A stretch of DNA of 64,000 nucleotides from Niabella yanshanensis (GTDB taxonomy: Bacteria > Bacteroidota > Bacteroidia > Chitinophagales > Chitinophagaceae). Location of the stretch: assembly GCF_034424215.1 (NCBI RefSeq), contig NZ_CP139960.1:2356001-2420000 (forward strand), written 5' to 3'. The notes beneath the pieces are model-generated. The model worked only from the letters and a program-made list of their open reading frames with translations, ran no database searches and was not told the DNA's origin. This document shows, piece after piece, positions 8,729 to 15,551 of this stretch (position 1 is the first letter of the stretch; every line of letters starts with the position of its first letter). The translations under genes were made by a program, and so were the position numbers.

Positions 8729-9838
8729 ATGGACAAGAAATTAAAGCAGGACCATTTTAAAGTGGCCGTATCATCCAAAAAAGAAGAGCAGCAATACCTG
8801 CAGGGACGCGGCGCCCAGATCAATACCCGCAATCGCTTTTTAAAAGATGAACGGGTTAAGGAGCATATAGAAGCCATTGATGAATGGGATGAACCCAACC
8901 TGGCAACCCAGTATATTGAACAGGAAGCAAAAACGATCGTCAACAAAGTGGATAGTCCCGATGTAGGCATGGCTTATAGCATGAATGCCTATGCCGGCTG
9001 CGAGCATGGCTGCATTTACTGCTACGCCCGTAATGTGCATGAATACTGGGGATACAGCGCCGGGCTGGATTTTGAAAGAAAGATCATTGTCAAAAAAAAT
9101 GCACCCCAGTTACTACGCAAGCAGCTCATGCATCCTAAATGGGAAGTAATGCCCATTATGCTCAGTGGGAATACTGACTGCTATCAACCCGCCGAAAAAA
9201 AGTATCGCCTGACGAGAGGTTTACTGGAAGTGTGCAATGAGTTTAACCAGCCCGTGGGTATCCTTACTAAAAATTCAGGCATTTTAAATGATAAAGATGT
9301 GCTACAGGAAATGGCCCAGAAAAACCTGGTGAGAGCCATGGTGTCTATTACTTCGTTCAATGAGGACCTGCGTCGCGTTATGGAGCCCCGCACTACTACT
9401 GCCACACAGCGCCTAAAGGTAATTGAAGAGTTGAGTAAGGCGGGAGTTACCATGGGCATTATGATGGGACCGATGATACCTGGCTTAAACGAACATGAAA
9501 TGCAAAGGATTATGAAAGCCGCTTCAGAGGCCGGCGCTACATTTACAGCTTATACCTTTATACGATTAAACGGTGCTATCAAATTTTTGTTTCACGATTG
9601 GTTATACAAAAATTTTCCCGACCGGGCAGATAAAATATGGCACCTGATAGAGCAAAGTCATAACGGGAAAGTAAACGATAGCCGCTGGGGATTGCGCATG
9701 CGCGGGGAAGGCAGCATCGCTGAAATCGTAGCCCAGCAATATGCCAAGTATGGAAAACTCTATAACATGAACGAAGGCCGCACCGGCCTTAACCTGAATA
9801 GCTTTAAAAGGCCTGGTCAGCAGTATACATTGTTCTAA
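8729..9838 (+). CDS. PA0069-family radical SAM protein (SplB-like)
   Basis: A 369-residue radical SAM enzyme. The [4Fe-4S] cluster motif CEHGCIYC has cysteines at residues 91, 95 and 98, preceded by MNAYAGC as in the SplB-like PA0069 group. Other conserved stretches are LSGNTDCYQPAE, GILTKNSGI, SITSFNEDLRRVMEPRT and GPMIPGLN. The spore photoproduct lyase relationship suggests a nucleic-acid repair or modification role, but the family substrate is not known. A GTG at 8723 opens the same frame two codons earlier; the ATG at 8729 is the more usual choice. Its end overlaps the convergent small membrane protein gene by four bases. Confidence 0.88.
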   Translation: MDKKLKQDHFKVAVSSKKEEQQYLQGRGAQINTRNRFLKDERVKEHIEAIDEWDEPNLATQYIEQEAKTIVNKVDSPDVGMAYSMNAYAGCEHGCIYCYARNVHEYWGYSAGLDFERKIIVKKNAPQLLRKQLMHPKWEVMPIMLSGNTDCYQPAEKKYRLTRGLLEVCNEFNQPVGILTKNSGILNDKDVLQEMAQKNLVRAMVSITSFNEDLRRVMEPRTTTATQRLKVIEELSKAGVTMGIMMGPMIPGLNEHEMQRIMKAASEAGATFTAYTFIRLNGAIKFLFHDWLYKNFPDRADKIWHLIEQSHNGKVNDSRWGLRMRGEGSIAEIVAQQYAKYGKLYNMNEGRTGLNLNSFKRPGQQYTLF

Positions 9839-10071
9839 TCACTGCGTCTGTTGCCCCTTAGAAGCGCTACCAGCAATAGAATAAAAAGGGCCCCGCCTAC
9901 AACCCAAACCCAGGGCTGCATGAAGAAACTGTTGGCACTCTCACCAGCCCCTTTCGTATTGATGTCCACTTCAATTTTTTTAGTGTCATCCTGGGCCCAT
10001 GAGGCTATAGAAATAAGGCCTGCGATAAGTGATAACACAATCTTAATGTGTAGTTGCTGCAAAGCTTTCAT
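9835..10071 (-). CDS. Small exported single-span membrane protein
   Basis: A 78-residue protein with an N-terminal signal peptide (ending SIASWAQ), a short polar stretch DDTKKIEVDINTKGAGES and one transmembrane helix WVWVVGGALFILLLVALL before a basic end RGNRRSD. It is therefore a bitopic inner-membrane protein with a short periplasmic part. The pattern of a signal followed by a short linker and one helix is common in small Bacteroidota envelope proteins; I recognise no specific family. It overlaps the radical SAM gene tail to tail by four bases. Confidence 0.65.
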   Translation of the reverse strand: MKALQQLHIKIVLSLIAGLISIASWAQDDTKKIEVDINTKGAGESANSFFMQPWVWVVGGALFILLLVALLRGNRRSD

Positions 10072-10198
10072 AACTTCAGTTTAAGTTAAAGTGATAAATA
10101 TTATGCCAAAAAACCGAAGGCGCTCATTCACATACTGTGCATAAGTTTATTTGCTTTATATAACGAATAAATGATAACGTTGTGAAACACTAATTTCC

Positions 10199-10687
10199 AT
10201 GCAGCATCAAACAAAACAATGGAGGAAGTTGACGGGCGAGTACCTCAAGAACTACATTGCAGACGAGGTACATGGCGCCATACTCCGCGAAAAAGAATTA
10301 GGTCACACACTGAAAGTGTGCATTGGCACCGACAGCCAGGTAAAAGGCTCCCAGACAGAATTTGCTACAGTTATCGTTTTCGTTCGCAAAGGCCGCGGTG
10401 GCTTTATGTTTTTAAATAACGAAACCACACGCGAAAAAATGAGTATCAAACAGCGTATGATGACTGAAGTATCCAGGAGTATTGAAGTAGCTTATCATTT
10501 AAGCAATGTATTTTCGGATCATAGTGTTGATATGGAAGTACATGTAGACATCAATACCAGCCCTCTTTACAAAAGTAATGACGCTTTAAAAGAAGCAGTT
10601 GGTTATATAACCGGCATGGGCTTCTCTTTTAAAGCCAAACCCGAAGCCTTTGCCAGTTCCTGTTGCGCGAACAAAGTGGTGCAGTAA
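10199..10687 (+). CDS. YkuK-like (DUF458) RNase-H-fold protein
   Basis: A 162-residue protein of the DUF458/YkuK family. The first strand pair is VCIGTDSQVKGSQTEFATVIVF with the D-S pair typical of the RNase-H-like fold, and the later strand VDMEVHVDINTSPLYKSN is followed by an AVGYITGMGF helix and KPEAFASS. The family is conserved in Firmicutes and Bacteroidota without an established reaction; acidic residues at the expected RNase-H positions suggest nucleic-acid binding or cleavage. Length is normal. Single gene; 127 bases of unremarkable spacer separate it from the small membrane protein gene. Confidence 0.85.
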   Translation: MQHQTKQWRKLTGEYLKNYIADEVHGAILREKELGHTLKVCIGTDSQVKGSQTEFATVIVFVRKGRGGFMFLNNETTREKMSIKQRMMTEVSRSIEVAYHLSNVFSDHSVDMEVHVDINTSPLYKSNDALKEAVGYITGMGFSFKAKPEAFASSCCANKVVQ

Positions 10688-10692
10688 AGAGA

Positions 10693-10726
10693 AGTTGACA
10701 GGTTGACCAATTGACGGTTGACGGGG
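10693..10726 (+). repeat. Degenerate short-period repeat, GTTGAC-type
   Basis: Four (G/A)TTGAC units (AGTTGAC, GGTTGAC, AATTGAC, GGTTGAC) spaced 8-9 bases apart, directly after the YkuK-like stop codon. This is the reverse complement of the tract at 7044. Confidence 0.6.
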
Positions 10727-10844
10727 TTTCCTATGCATTTATAATGTAACATTTCTGCTTGCGGGTTAAAGCAAATATCTCCAATCGCAGTGGGTAAAAC
10801 ACGCAATAACAAAATTATGAAACGGTTATTGTAATTCTTCATGC

Positions 10845-10905
10845 TATCGTAGGGTGAAATCCCATACCTGATAAGTCCCCTGTCCGGAAGCCGACCGGCA
10901 TCCGG
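10845..10905 (+). ncRNA. Possible structured RNA of two hairpins, riboswitch-like
   Basis: First hairpin: TATC-GTA-GGG pairs with CCC-A-TAC-CT-GATA around a TGAAAT loop (10845-10873). Second hairpin: CCGG at 10884 pairs with CCGG at 10902, enclosing GCC/GGC. The pieces GGTGAAATCC, GTCCCCTGT and AGCCGACCGGC resemble conserved parts of cobalamin riboswitches (and some of FMN riboswitches), but the element is far shorter than either. It may be a decayed riboswitch or an unrelated RNA. Strand is chosen from that resemblance. Confidence 0.35.
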
Positions 10906-10978
10906 TTAATACCAATAAAGTTATAATGAACAAAACAGTCATGTCTATGACGGGTTTAATTAGTATGGTATCCCTCAA

Positions 10979-11266
10979 ATGCACTACACCAAAAAATTCG
11001 AAAATCAGGGATGGCCTAACTTTGAAACAGCTATCAAAGTAAATAGTATTAACAAAAATATCAGCTGTTACTCAAACTATACCCCCGATGTAAACTTGAA
11101 TCGCAGTCAGCTATACCAAAGGAAAGAAACGTACGATGTTATTATGATTAAACCCGGCGGAAAAAAGCCTGTTATTATTTCGATAACCAACTTGACGCAT
11201 AAACCTATAAAAATGGCGCGTGTCTCCACGCGCCCGGGCACAGTATACCCATTGCTGTTTTCATAG
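10979..11266 (+). CDS. Doubtful hypothetical reading frame
   Basis: A 95-codon frame with no signal peptide, no transmembrane helix and no motif that I recognise. It overlaps out of frame the 38-codon frame beginning at 10926, whose start has a hydrophobic stretch like the beginning of an exported protein. One reading is that both are pieces of a single frameshifted gene downstream of the structured element. Another is that neither is translated. It is listed because it is the longest frame in this gap and no other gene competes with it. Confidence 0.22.
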   Translation: MHYTKKFENQGWPNFETAIKVNSINKNISCYSNYTPDVNLNRSQLYQRKETYDVIMIKPGGKKPVIISITNLTHKPIKMARVSTRPGTVYPLLFS

Positions 11267-11287
11267 GCAGGTCAAATGGTGCTGTAG

Positions 11288-11368
11288 TTATTGGTTAAGC
11301 TGTATAAATACCAGTATTGCAATAACAGAGAGTAGTGTAATTAATATCAGTATTTGATCTTTTTTCAT
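11288..11368 (-). CDS. Candidate single-helix membrane micropeptide
   Basis: A 26-residue frame starting MKKDQ and consisting almost entirely of one hydrophobic helix (ILILITLLSVIAILVFIQL) ending in NQ. The basic start, single helix and short polar end are those of small inner-membrane peptides. It lies 488 bases upstream of nothing related on its strand and 62 bases upstream-side of the DUF4173 stop. No homologue comes to mind; the case rests on composition only, and such short frames also occur by chance. Confidence 0.35.
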   Translation of the reverse strand: MKKDQILILITLLSVIAILVFIQLNQ

Positions 11369-11429
11369 GCATGTAATTTTAAAAAGGATGCCATAAACCC
11401 TTACTTATTAAATGCTGCGAGAACAAAGG

Positions 11430-12800
11430 CTATTGTACATCCAGGAATTCAAAGTATAATCTTTTAGAAAGGAATTGATCTGAGCGCTCTGCATCTATAT
11501 CACGCTTCATTTCAGTATCAGGCATTCCTTTTTCTTTGTAAATGGTATTCAGCAGTTGCCTGTTGTAGTGCAGTGAGTTTAAATAGTTCCAGTCAGGATT
11601 GGCAAAATGGCTGGTATTGTAAAGGGTTACTATCCAACCCCAGTTAATCAGGCTACTTACCACTAAAACATAGAAAGCAGCCCAAACCATCCTGTTGATT
11701 AAAAATATATTGGTCTTCCTGTTCTTTAATTTTACCCAGGTAATAAAAAGCCCAAACAGGCTGAGTAAAAGGAATATAAACACACCAATGCGTTTAAAGG
11801 TAAGGCCATAGGCAACGATATATTCCATGTTTTGAAAAAACACCGTACCTATCAACAATACATTTAGGCCGATCCATATAAATGAAAGTTTTTTAAGCAA
11901 ACCCGACTGTGTATCGAAATTGAGTAATCCCTGGAAATAAATCATGATCACACCAATGGCCATAACAATTGAGAGGATCAATACATATACGCGCTCATGT
12001 ACATCGTTGCTTAAAGTTCCCGATGAGCCCGGTGTTCCAAACTGCTCTATACCATAAATAATGATGAAGAAAATCAATACCGCATTTAACAGGATCAGCG
12101 ATATTTCACCGCTACGCCTCTGCGAAATCACGTCCAGTAAATGAAACCTTTTGTTTCTTCTTTGCACAAAGCCGTCCGAAAAATCATCTTTTAAATAGCC
12201 ATTACAGGCAATAACTGCTTTAGGTACTGAAGAATAGAAAAAATTAAACATCAGGAAAAATCCAAGTACCGTTAACACTGCCAACTGCAGGAAATCAAAC
12301 TCGAGGTTGATAACCAATAACGACGCAAACTTATCACTGGCTGCAGTATAGACACCAATAAAAATGGCGGCAAATGCAGCAGGAATCAGCACATAACTGA
12401 TTGCCTTCTTTGCCAACCCGTCGCTGGATAACCGAACACCTAACCATTTCTGCGGAGTTAAGACACGAAAGATAAAGGTAATGTAATTGAAAGCGGTATT
12501 AAAGGGTAAAACCAAAACATTTAGCCTGGGGTAAAAGGCTTTAAACCCGGTTAGCAACAATGACAGGAACAGGGCGGCGAAGCAGATAAAATCACCATAC
12601 CAGGCAAATGCCCCCACCGATACCAAACTGGTGACGGAGAGCGCCCAAAACATTTGCGTGCGCTTGATGGCGGGAGTTATGCCTAATAGAAACAGCCAGG
12701 TCATCAGACCAAAAAAGCTGATATTAATCCCGGGACTTTGGTTGTAAAACAACCCTACAAAAACAATCACCGAAACGAAGAAAAACAGATTCTTTTTCAT
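11430..12800 (-). CDS. DUF4173/DUF4153-type polytopic membrane protein
   Basis: A 456-residue integral membrane protein with roughly eleven to twelve hydrophobic segments and a hydrophilic C-terminal tail from about residue 395 (NTSHFANPDWNYLNSLHYNRQ). The segment DVHERVYVLILSIVMAIGVIMIYFQ is characteristic of the DUF4173 family, where it often reads NELRVY. The function of the family is unknown. It is the last of three genes in one direction: membrane protein, winged-helix regulator, then this gene. The 52-base spacer before it contains the same 17-bp palindrome that lies upstream of the first gene, so it can probably be controlled separately by that regulator. Confidence 0.82.
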   Translation of the reverse strand: MKKNLFFFVSVIVFVGLFYNQSPGINISFFGLMTWLFLLGITPAIKRTQMFWALSVTSLVSVGAFAWYGDFICFAALFLSLLLTGFKAFYPRLNVLVLPFNTAFNYITFIFRVLTPQKWLGVRLSSDGLAKKAISYVLIPAAFAAIFIGVYTAASDKFASLLVINLEFDFLQLAVLTVLGFFLMFNFFYSSVPKAVIACNGYLKDDFSDGFVQRRNKRFHLLDVISQRRSGEISLILLNAVLIFFIIIYGIEQFGTPGSSGTLSNDVHERVYVLILSIVMAIGVIMIYFQGLLNFDTQSGLLKKLSFIWIGLNVLLIGTVFFQNMEYIVAYGLTFKRIGVFIFLLLSLFGLFITWVKLKNRKTNIFLINRMVWAAFYVLVVSSLINWGWIVTLYNTSHFANPDWNYLNSLHYNRQLLNTIYKEKGMPDTEMKRDIDAERSDQFLSKRLYFEFLDVQ

Positions 12801-12817
12801 ATTTAAAAATTAAAAGT

Positions 12818-12834
12818 ACTTTGTATTTCAAAGT
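12818..12834 (-). promoter_or_regulatory. Palindromic operator overlapping the DUF4173 gene promoter
   Basis: ACTTTGTATTTCAAAGT: 6-bp perfect arms ACTTTG/CAAAGT with a 5-base spacer. On the minus strand the left arm is part of TAACTTTG, a full match to the Bacteroidota -7 box, so a protein bound here would block transcription of the gene starting at 12800. The identical 17-mer, in inverted orientation, is at 13782. Confidence 0.65.
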
Positions 12835-12852
12835 TATAGTACAAAAAAATAG

Positions 12853-13143
12853 TTACCCCCGTAATAGCTTCTCCAAAGCATTGATATGCTTTTCAAATGC
12901 CCCCTTACCCGTCTTAGTGGCTTTGTAAGATGTTTTGGGCTTTTTCCCGACAAACTCTTTTTTCACTTCTATATATTTTTTCTGCTCCAGCGCATTAATA
13001 TGACTGGCCAGGTTGCCATCAGTCACCTGTAAATGATCTTTCATCTCCAGGAAATCAATCCATTCGTTTACCACCAGAATCGACATGATACCCAGCCTCA
13101 CCCTACTTTCGAAATCTTTATTTAAATGCTCTAATAAGCTCAT
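12853..13143 (-). CDS. Winged-helix transcriptional regulator (HTH_34 type)
   Basis: A 96-residue MarR/ArsR-like winged-helix protein, nearly the whole length being the DNA-binding domain. SRVRLGIMSILVV opens the first helix, WIDFLEMKDHLQVTDGNLASHINALEQKKYIEV is the helix-turn-helix and recognition helix, and KTSYKATKTGKGAFEKHINALEKLL is the wing and dimerisation helix. This is the standard HTH_34 family layout, often found in Bacteroidota next to small membrane proteins. It lies 17 bases after the preceding membrane protein gene. The palindromes at 13782 and 12818 are the natural candidates for its binding sites, implying autoregulation (inference). Confidence 0.87.
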   Translation of the reverse strand: MSLLEHLNKDFESRVRLGIMSILVVNEWIDFLEMKDHLQVTDGNLASHINALEQKKYIEVKKEFVGKKPKTSYKATKTGKGAFEKHINALEKLLRG

Positions 13144-13160
13144 TACACAATTTAATAGTC

Positions 13161-13775
13161 TTACCGGTACTTCTGATACATCAATAAACCGTACACAATA
13201 TGTAACACACCAAACCCTAATGCCCAGAACACCAATCCATATCCGGGTATAAACATCGCAATAACACCTAAAAATGCCTCACAATAGCCCAGGTTCTGAA
13301 TGTCAGAAAAGGTATACCTACCTGCATTAATGAGCGCCAGTCCATAAAATACCAGCATTAACGGAGCCATTATGATAAAATGTCCATGGTACATAGCGGC
13401 CAGGCAAAATAAGCCCCCAAAGATCAATGGAACAAATAAAGCAACCAATAATTTCTTAGTAGTGGAAGTCCATATTTTATGACCCTGCTTTTTCGTTTTA
13501 TTTACAGTAAGCAAAATGCCCAGACCAACAGCTGCAATCAACACCACAATCGCCAGCAAGGTTAACTGGGTTACTACTCCCACACCTGTAGCTCCGCTAT
13601 AATCCTGGAAATAATCGATACTACTTTTTTGCAGAATGTAATAGGCCACAAAAGCTCCTGCTAACGCAACTACGCCTGCCACTACACCCGATAACCCGTT
13701 GAGCGAAATAAACCGGGATGATTGCTCCATCATTTTCCGGATATGTTGTAAGTCGTCTTTTAATTCCTGACTCAT
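13161..13775 (-). CDS. Polytopic membrane protein partnered with an HTH_34 regulator
   Basis: A 204-residue membrane protein with about six hydrophobic helices. It begins with a cytosolic amphipathic segment MSQELKDDLQHIRKMMEQSSRFISLNGLSG that leads into the first helix; this opening is common among Bacteroidota membrane proteins encoded directly upstream of HTH_34 regulators. No catalytic motif is visible, and its function is unknown. It is the first gene of the three-gene unit and starts six bases after the palindrome at 13782. Confidence 0.75.
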   Translation of the reverse strand: MSQELKDDLQHIRKMMEQSSRFISLNGLSGVVAGVVALAGAFVAYYILQKSSIDYFQDYSGATGVGVVTQLTLLAIVVLIAAVGLGILLTVNKTKKQGHKIWTSTTKKLLVALFVPLIFGGLFCLAAMYHGHFIIMAPLMLVFYGLALINAGRYTFSDIQNLGYCEAFLGVIAMFIPGYGLVFWALGFGVLHIVYGLLMYQKYR

Positions 13776-13781
13776 AAAAGC

Positions 13782-13798
13782 ACTTTGAAATACAAAGT
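13782..13798 (-). promoter_or_regulatory. Palindromic operator upstream of the regulator operon
   Basis: Read on the minus strand this is ACTTTGTATTTCAAAGT, exactly the 17-mer found at 12818. It lies immediately before the start codon of the first gene. Two exact copies flanking the regulator gene make it the most likely target of that regulator. Confidence 0.68.
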
Positions 13799-13819
13799 AA
13801 GTAATCTAATGCCGGTCTA

Positions 13820-13850
13820 CCAAAAAAAAGTCGCTGAAAAGCGACTTTTA
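13820..13850 (-). terminator. Rho-independent terminator of the Tyr/Arg-rich exported protein gene
   Basis: AAAAGTCGCT and AGCGACTTTT arms around a GAAA loop; on the minus strand the hairpin is followed by eight T residues. It lies 20 bases after the stop codon at 13870 and insulates the downstream operon. Confidence 0.88.
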
Positions 13851-13869
13851 TCAATTTTAAACATCTTTC

Positions 13870-14358
13870 CTATCTGCGTCCTCTTCTTACATAATCCCTG
13901 TCACGGTTATTATTGTTGCGGCCGTTATTCCATTCTTTATGCTTAGGATGGTGCTTGCTTTCATAATATTTATATTCACGGCTATCACGTATTACAGCCT
14001 GGCCATGAGCACTACGGTACCGGTTGTAGCTCTGAATATCGCGGCTATTGTCACGGTACGGCTCATAATTCCTGTTTACCACAACTTTGTAAGTATTATA
14101 GAGATTTACCCTCCCGTAAGACGCAGGCAAAGATCTGCCATAAACCCAGCTGCGCCTGTTAGGGTATATGAATTGCTCACGCGCCACATCATAATAAACA
14201 TTATACTCGGGCAGGTAGTAATAGCGGGCATAATCGTATCCCACCGGGCCCCATGCCGGCTGGTTACCAATATTTATATTAATCCGAACCTGTGCATTGG
14301 CATTTTGTGCTAAACTAAAACCGGCAATCACTAACGCAGCAAAAATGAACTTTTTCAT
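13870..14358 (-). CDS. Exported Tyr/Arg/Asn-rich protein of unknown function
   Basis: A 162-residue protein with a clear signal peptide (MKKFIFAALVIAGFSLAQNANA). The mature part starts QVRININIGNQPAWGPVGYD and continues with a tyrosine-rich stretch (YARYYYLPEYNVYYDVA), the motif IYPNRRSWVYGRSLP and a strongly basic, Asn/Arg-rich tail ending DYVRRGRR. The same architecture, with a W-G-P-x-G-Y-D-Y motif near the start, is widespread in Bacteroidota envelope proteins; the function is unknown. The basic tail could bind nucleic acid or an acidic surface polymer (inference). Single gene with its own terminator. Confidence 0.75.
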   Translation of the reverse strand: MKKFIFAALVIAGFSLAQNANAQVRININIGNQPAWGPVGYDYARYYYLPEYNVYYDVAREQFIYPNRRSWVYGRSLPASYGRVNLYNTYKVVVNRNYEPYRDNSRDIQSYNRYRSAHGQAVIRDSREYKYYESKHHPKHKEWNNGRNNNNRDRDYVRRGRR

Positions 14359-14570
14359 GATCTTTAATTTTATCGTCGTTCCTTTTGAAGGGGTTGGACG
14401 GGTTTACAATTTTTTTGTAAAGCGCTTTGATTAATAGACGCTGAATTAAATCCAAAAGGTTGTGGGCCTTCTCACTTTATCAAATTATTAGCAAATCATT
14501 TTTTTACAATTATTATTCTATACTAAAGTCAGCCCATTGAATAGAATATTTTCTAAGTACCCGTGCTCCC

Positions 14571-14648
14571 AATCAACCAGTCACCTTTTCAACCTATCAA
14601 CCAGTTACCTTATCAACCTCACAACTCGTTAACTTACCAACTTATCAG
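14571..14648 (+). repeat. Long degenerate short-period repeat, TCAACC-type
   Basis: About nine units related to (A/T)TCAACC(A/T), such as AATCAACC, TTTCAACC, TATCAACC and CTTACCAA, at 7-9-base spacing. It runs right up to the surE -7 box, and is the longest of the tracts of this type in the window. Confidence 0.65.
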
Positions 14649-14649
14649 C

Positions 14650-14657
14650 TAAATTTG
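14650..14657 (+). promoter_or_regulatory. Bacteroidota -7 box of surE
   Basis: TAAATTTG, an exact TAnnTTTG match, ends six bases before the surE ATG. Transcription would start at or next to the start codon, so the mRNA is probably leaderless or nearly so. Confidence 0.55.
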
Positions 14658-14663
14658 CTAACT

Positions 14664-15512
14664 ATGGCAAAAGCAAAGAACAGCAAACCCGTTATCCTGA
14701 TCACTAATGATGATGGTATTACATCACCTGGCATCAGGGCTTTATACGAAGCAGTTAAAGACCTCGGACAAATAGTTATTGTGGCACCTGACAAGCCCCA
14801 GTCGGGTATGGGGCACGCGATCACCATCGGACATCCCCTCCGTTTGCAACCGTCTGACCTGTTCCCGGGTATTGATGCTTATTCCTGCTCGGGCACACCG
14901 GTAGATTGTGTGAAGCTGGCAGTTGACAAAGTGCTCCATCGTAAGCCGGACCTTTGCCTGAGTGGTATTAACCATGGACCCAATCATAGTATCAACGTTA
15001 TTTATTCGGGCACTATGTCTGCCGCCATGGAAGCCGCTATTGAAAACATTCCCGCAGTAGGTTTTTCACTCATGGATCATAGCATCAATGCAGACTTTTC
15101 TGCTGCCCAACACTATGCCAGAGTGATCACTGAAAAAATGCTGAAGGATAAACCGACCAAACATATCCTGCTGAATGTAAACATTCCCAACTTTCCTTTA
15201 TCTGAAATAAAAGGGTATAAGATCTGCAAGCAGGCTTATGCCAAATACCAGGAAAAATTCCTGGAACGCAAAGACCCGAGTGGTAAAAAGTATTACTGGT
15301 TAACCGGGGAGTTTGTGAACTTTGATAATGGGAGGGATAGTGACGTATGGGCTTTGGCGAACAATTATGTGAGCGTAGTTCCGGTGCAATTTGATTTGAC
15401 CAACTATGATCTCAAAACCAAACTGGAAAAGCAATGGAAAGACAAGCCAGACCGTTCAGTGAAAGCTCCTGTTAAGAAGATCGTTAAAAGATCAATGCCG
15501 AAATCTGAATAA
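14664..15512 (+). CDS. surE: 5'/3'-nucleotidase SurE
   Basis: Metal-dependent nucleoside monophosphate phosphatase involved in stationary-phase survival. From the ATG at 14664 it has 282 residues; a TTG three codons earlier is in frame but lies inside the promoter. The metal-binding aspartates are Asp16 and Asp17 in ITNDDGI, followed by PDKPQSGMGHAIT and the SGINHGPN motif that provides the Asn ligand. The core of the family is about 250 residues; the last 20 are a Lys-rich tail (KAPVKKIVKRSMPKSE). lpxB follows after 39 bases and is likely cotranscribed. Confidence 0.95.
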   Translation: MAKAKNSKPVILITNDDGITSPGIRALYEAVKDLGQIVIVAPDKPQSGMGHAITIGHPLRLQPSDLFPGIDAYSCSGTPVDCVKLAVDKVLHRKPDLCLSGINHGPNHSINVIYSGTMSAAMEAAIENIPAVGFSLMDHSINADFSAAQHYARVITEKMLKDKPTKHILLNVNIPNFPLSEIKGYKICKQAYAKYQEKFLERKDPSGKKYYWLTGEFVNFDNGRDSDVWALANNYVSVVPVQFDLTNYDLKTKLEKQWKDKPDRSVKAPVKKIVKRSMPKSE

Positions 15513-15551
15513 AAAATCAGCATCGCTACGTATCACATAAATACAACTCAC

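Larger units (their letters stand above)
10688..11287. other. Gene-poor stretch between the YkuK-like gene and a micropeptide candidate
   Basis: Contains a short-period repeat (10693-10726), a compact two-hairpin element (10845-10905) and only doubtful reading frames. A 38-codon frame from the ATG at 10926 begins MNKTVMSMTGLISMV and overlaps, in another frame, the 95-codon frame at 10979. The combination looks like the remains of a gene that has been deleted or frameshifted downstream of a regulatory RNA (inference). Confidence 0.5.
14359..14663. other. Intergenic region between divergent genes
   Basis: Holds the promoter region of the exported Tyr/Arg-rich protein on one side and, next to surE, a 78-base short-period repeat tract and the surE -7 box. 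I see no reading frame or RNA structure of note in the remainder. Confidence 0.5.

Noticed and set aside
10845-10905. Assignment as an FMN riboswitch
   Set aside because: Fragments GGGTGAAAT and GAAGCCGAC look like FMN elements, but the multi-branch architecture of about 120-150 bases is not there and no riboflavin gene follows. It is kept only as an unassigned structured element.
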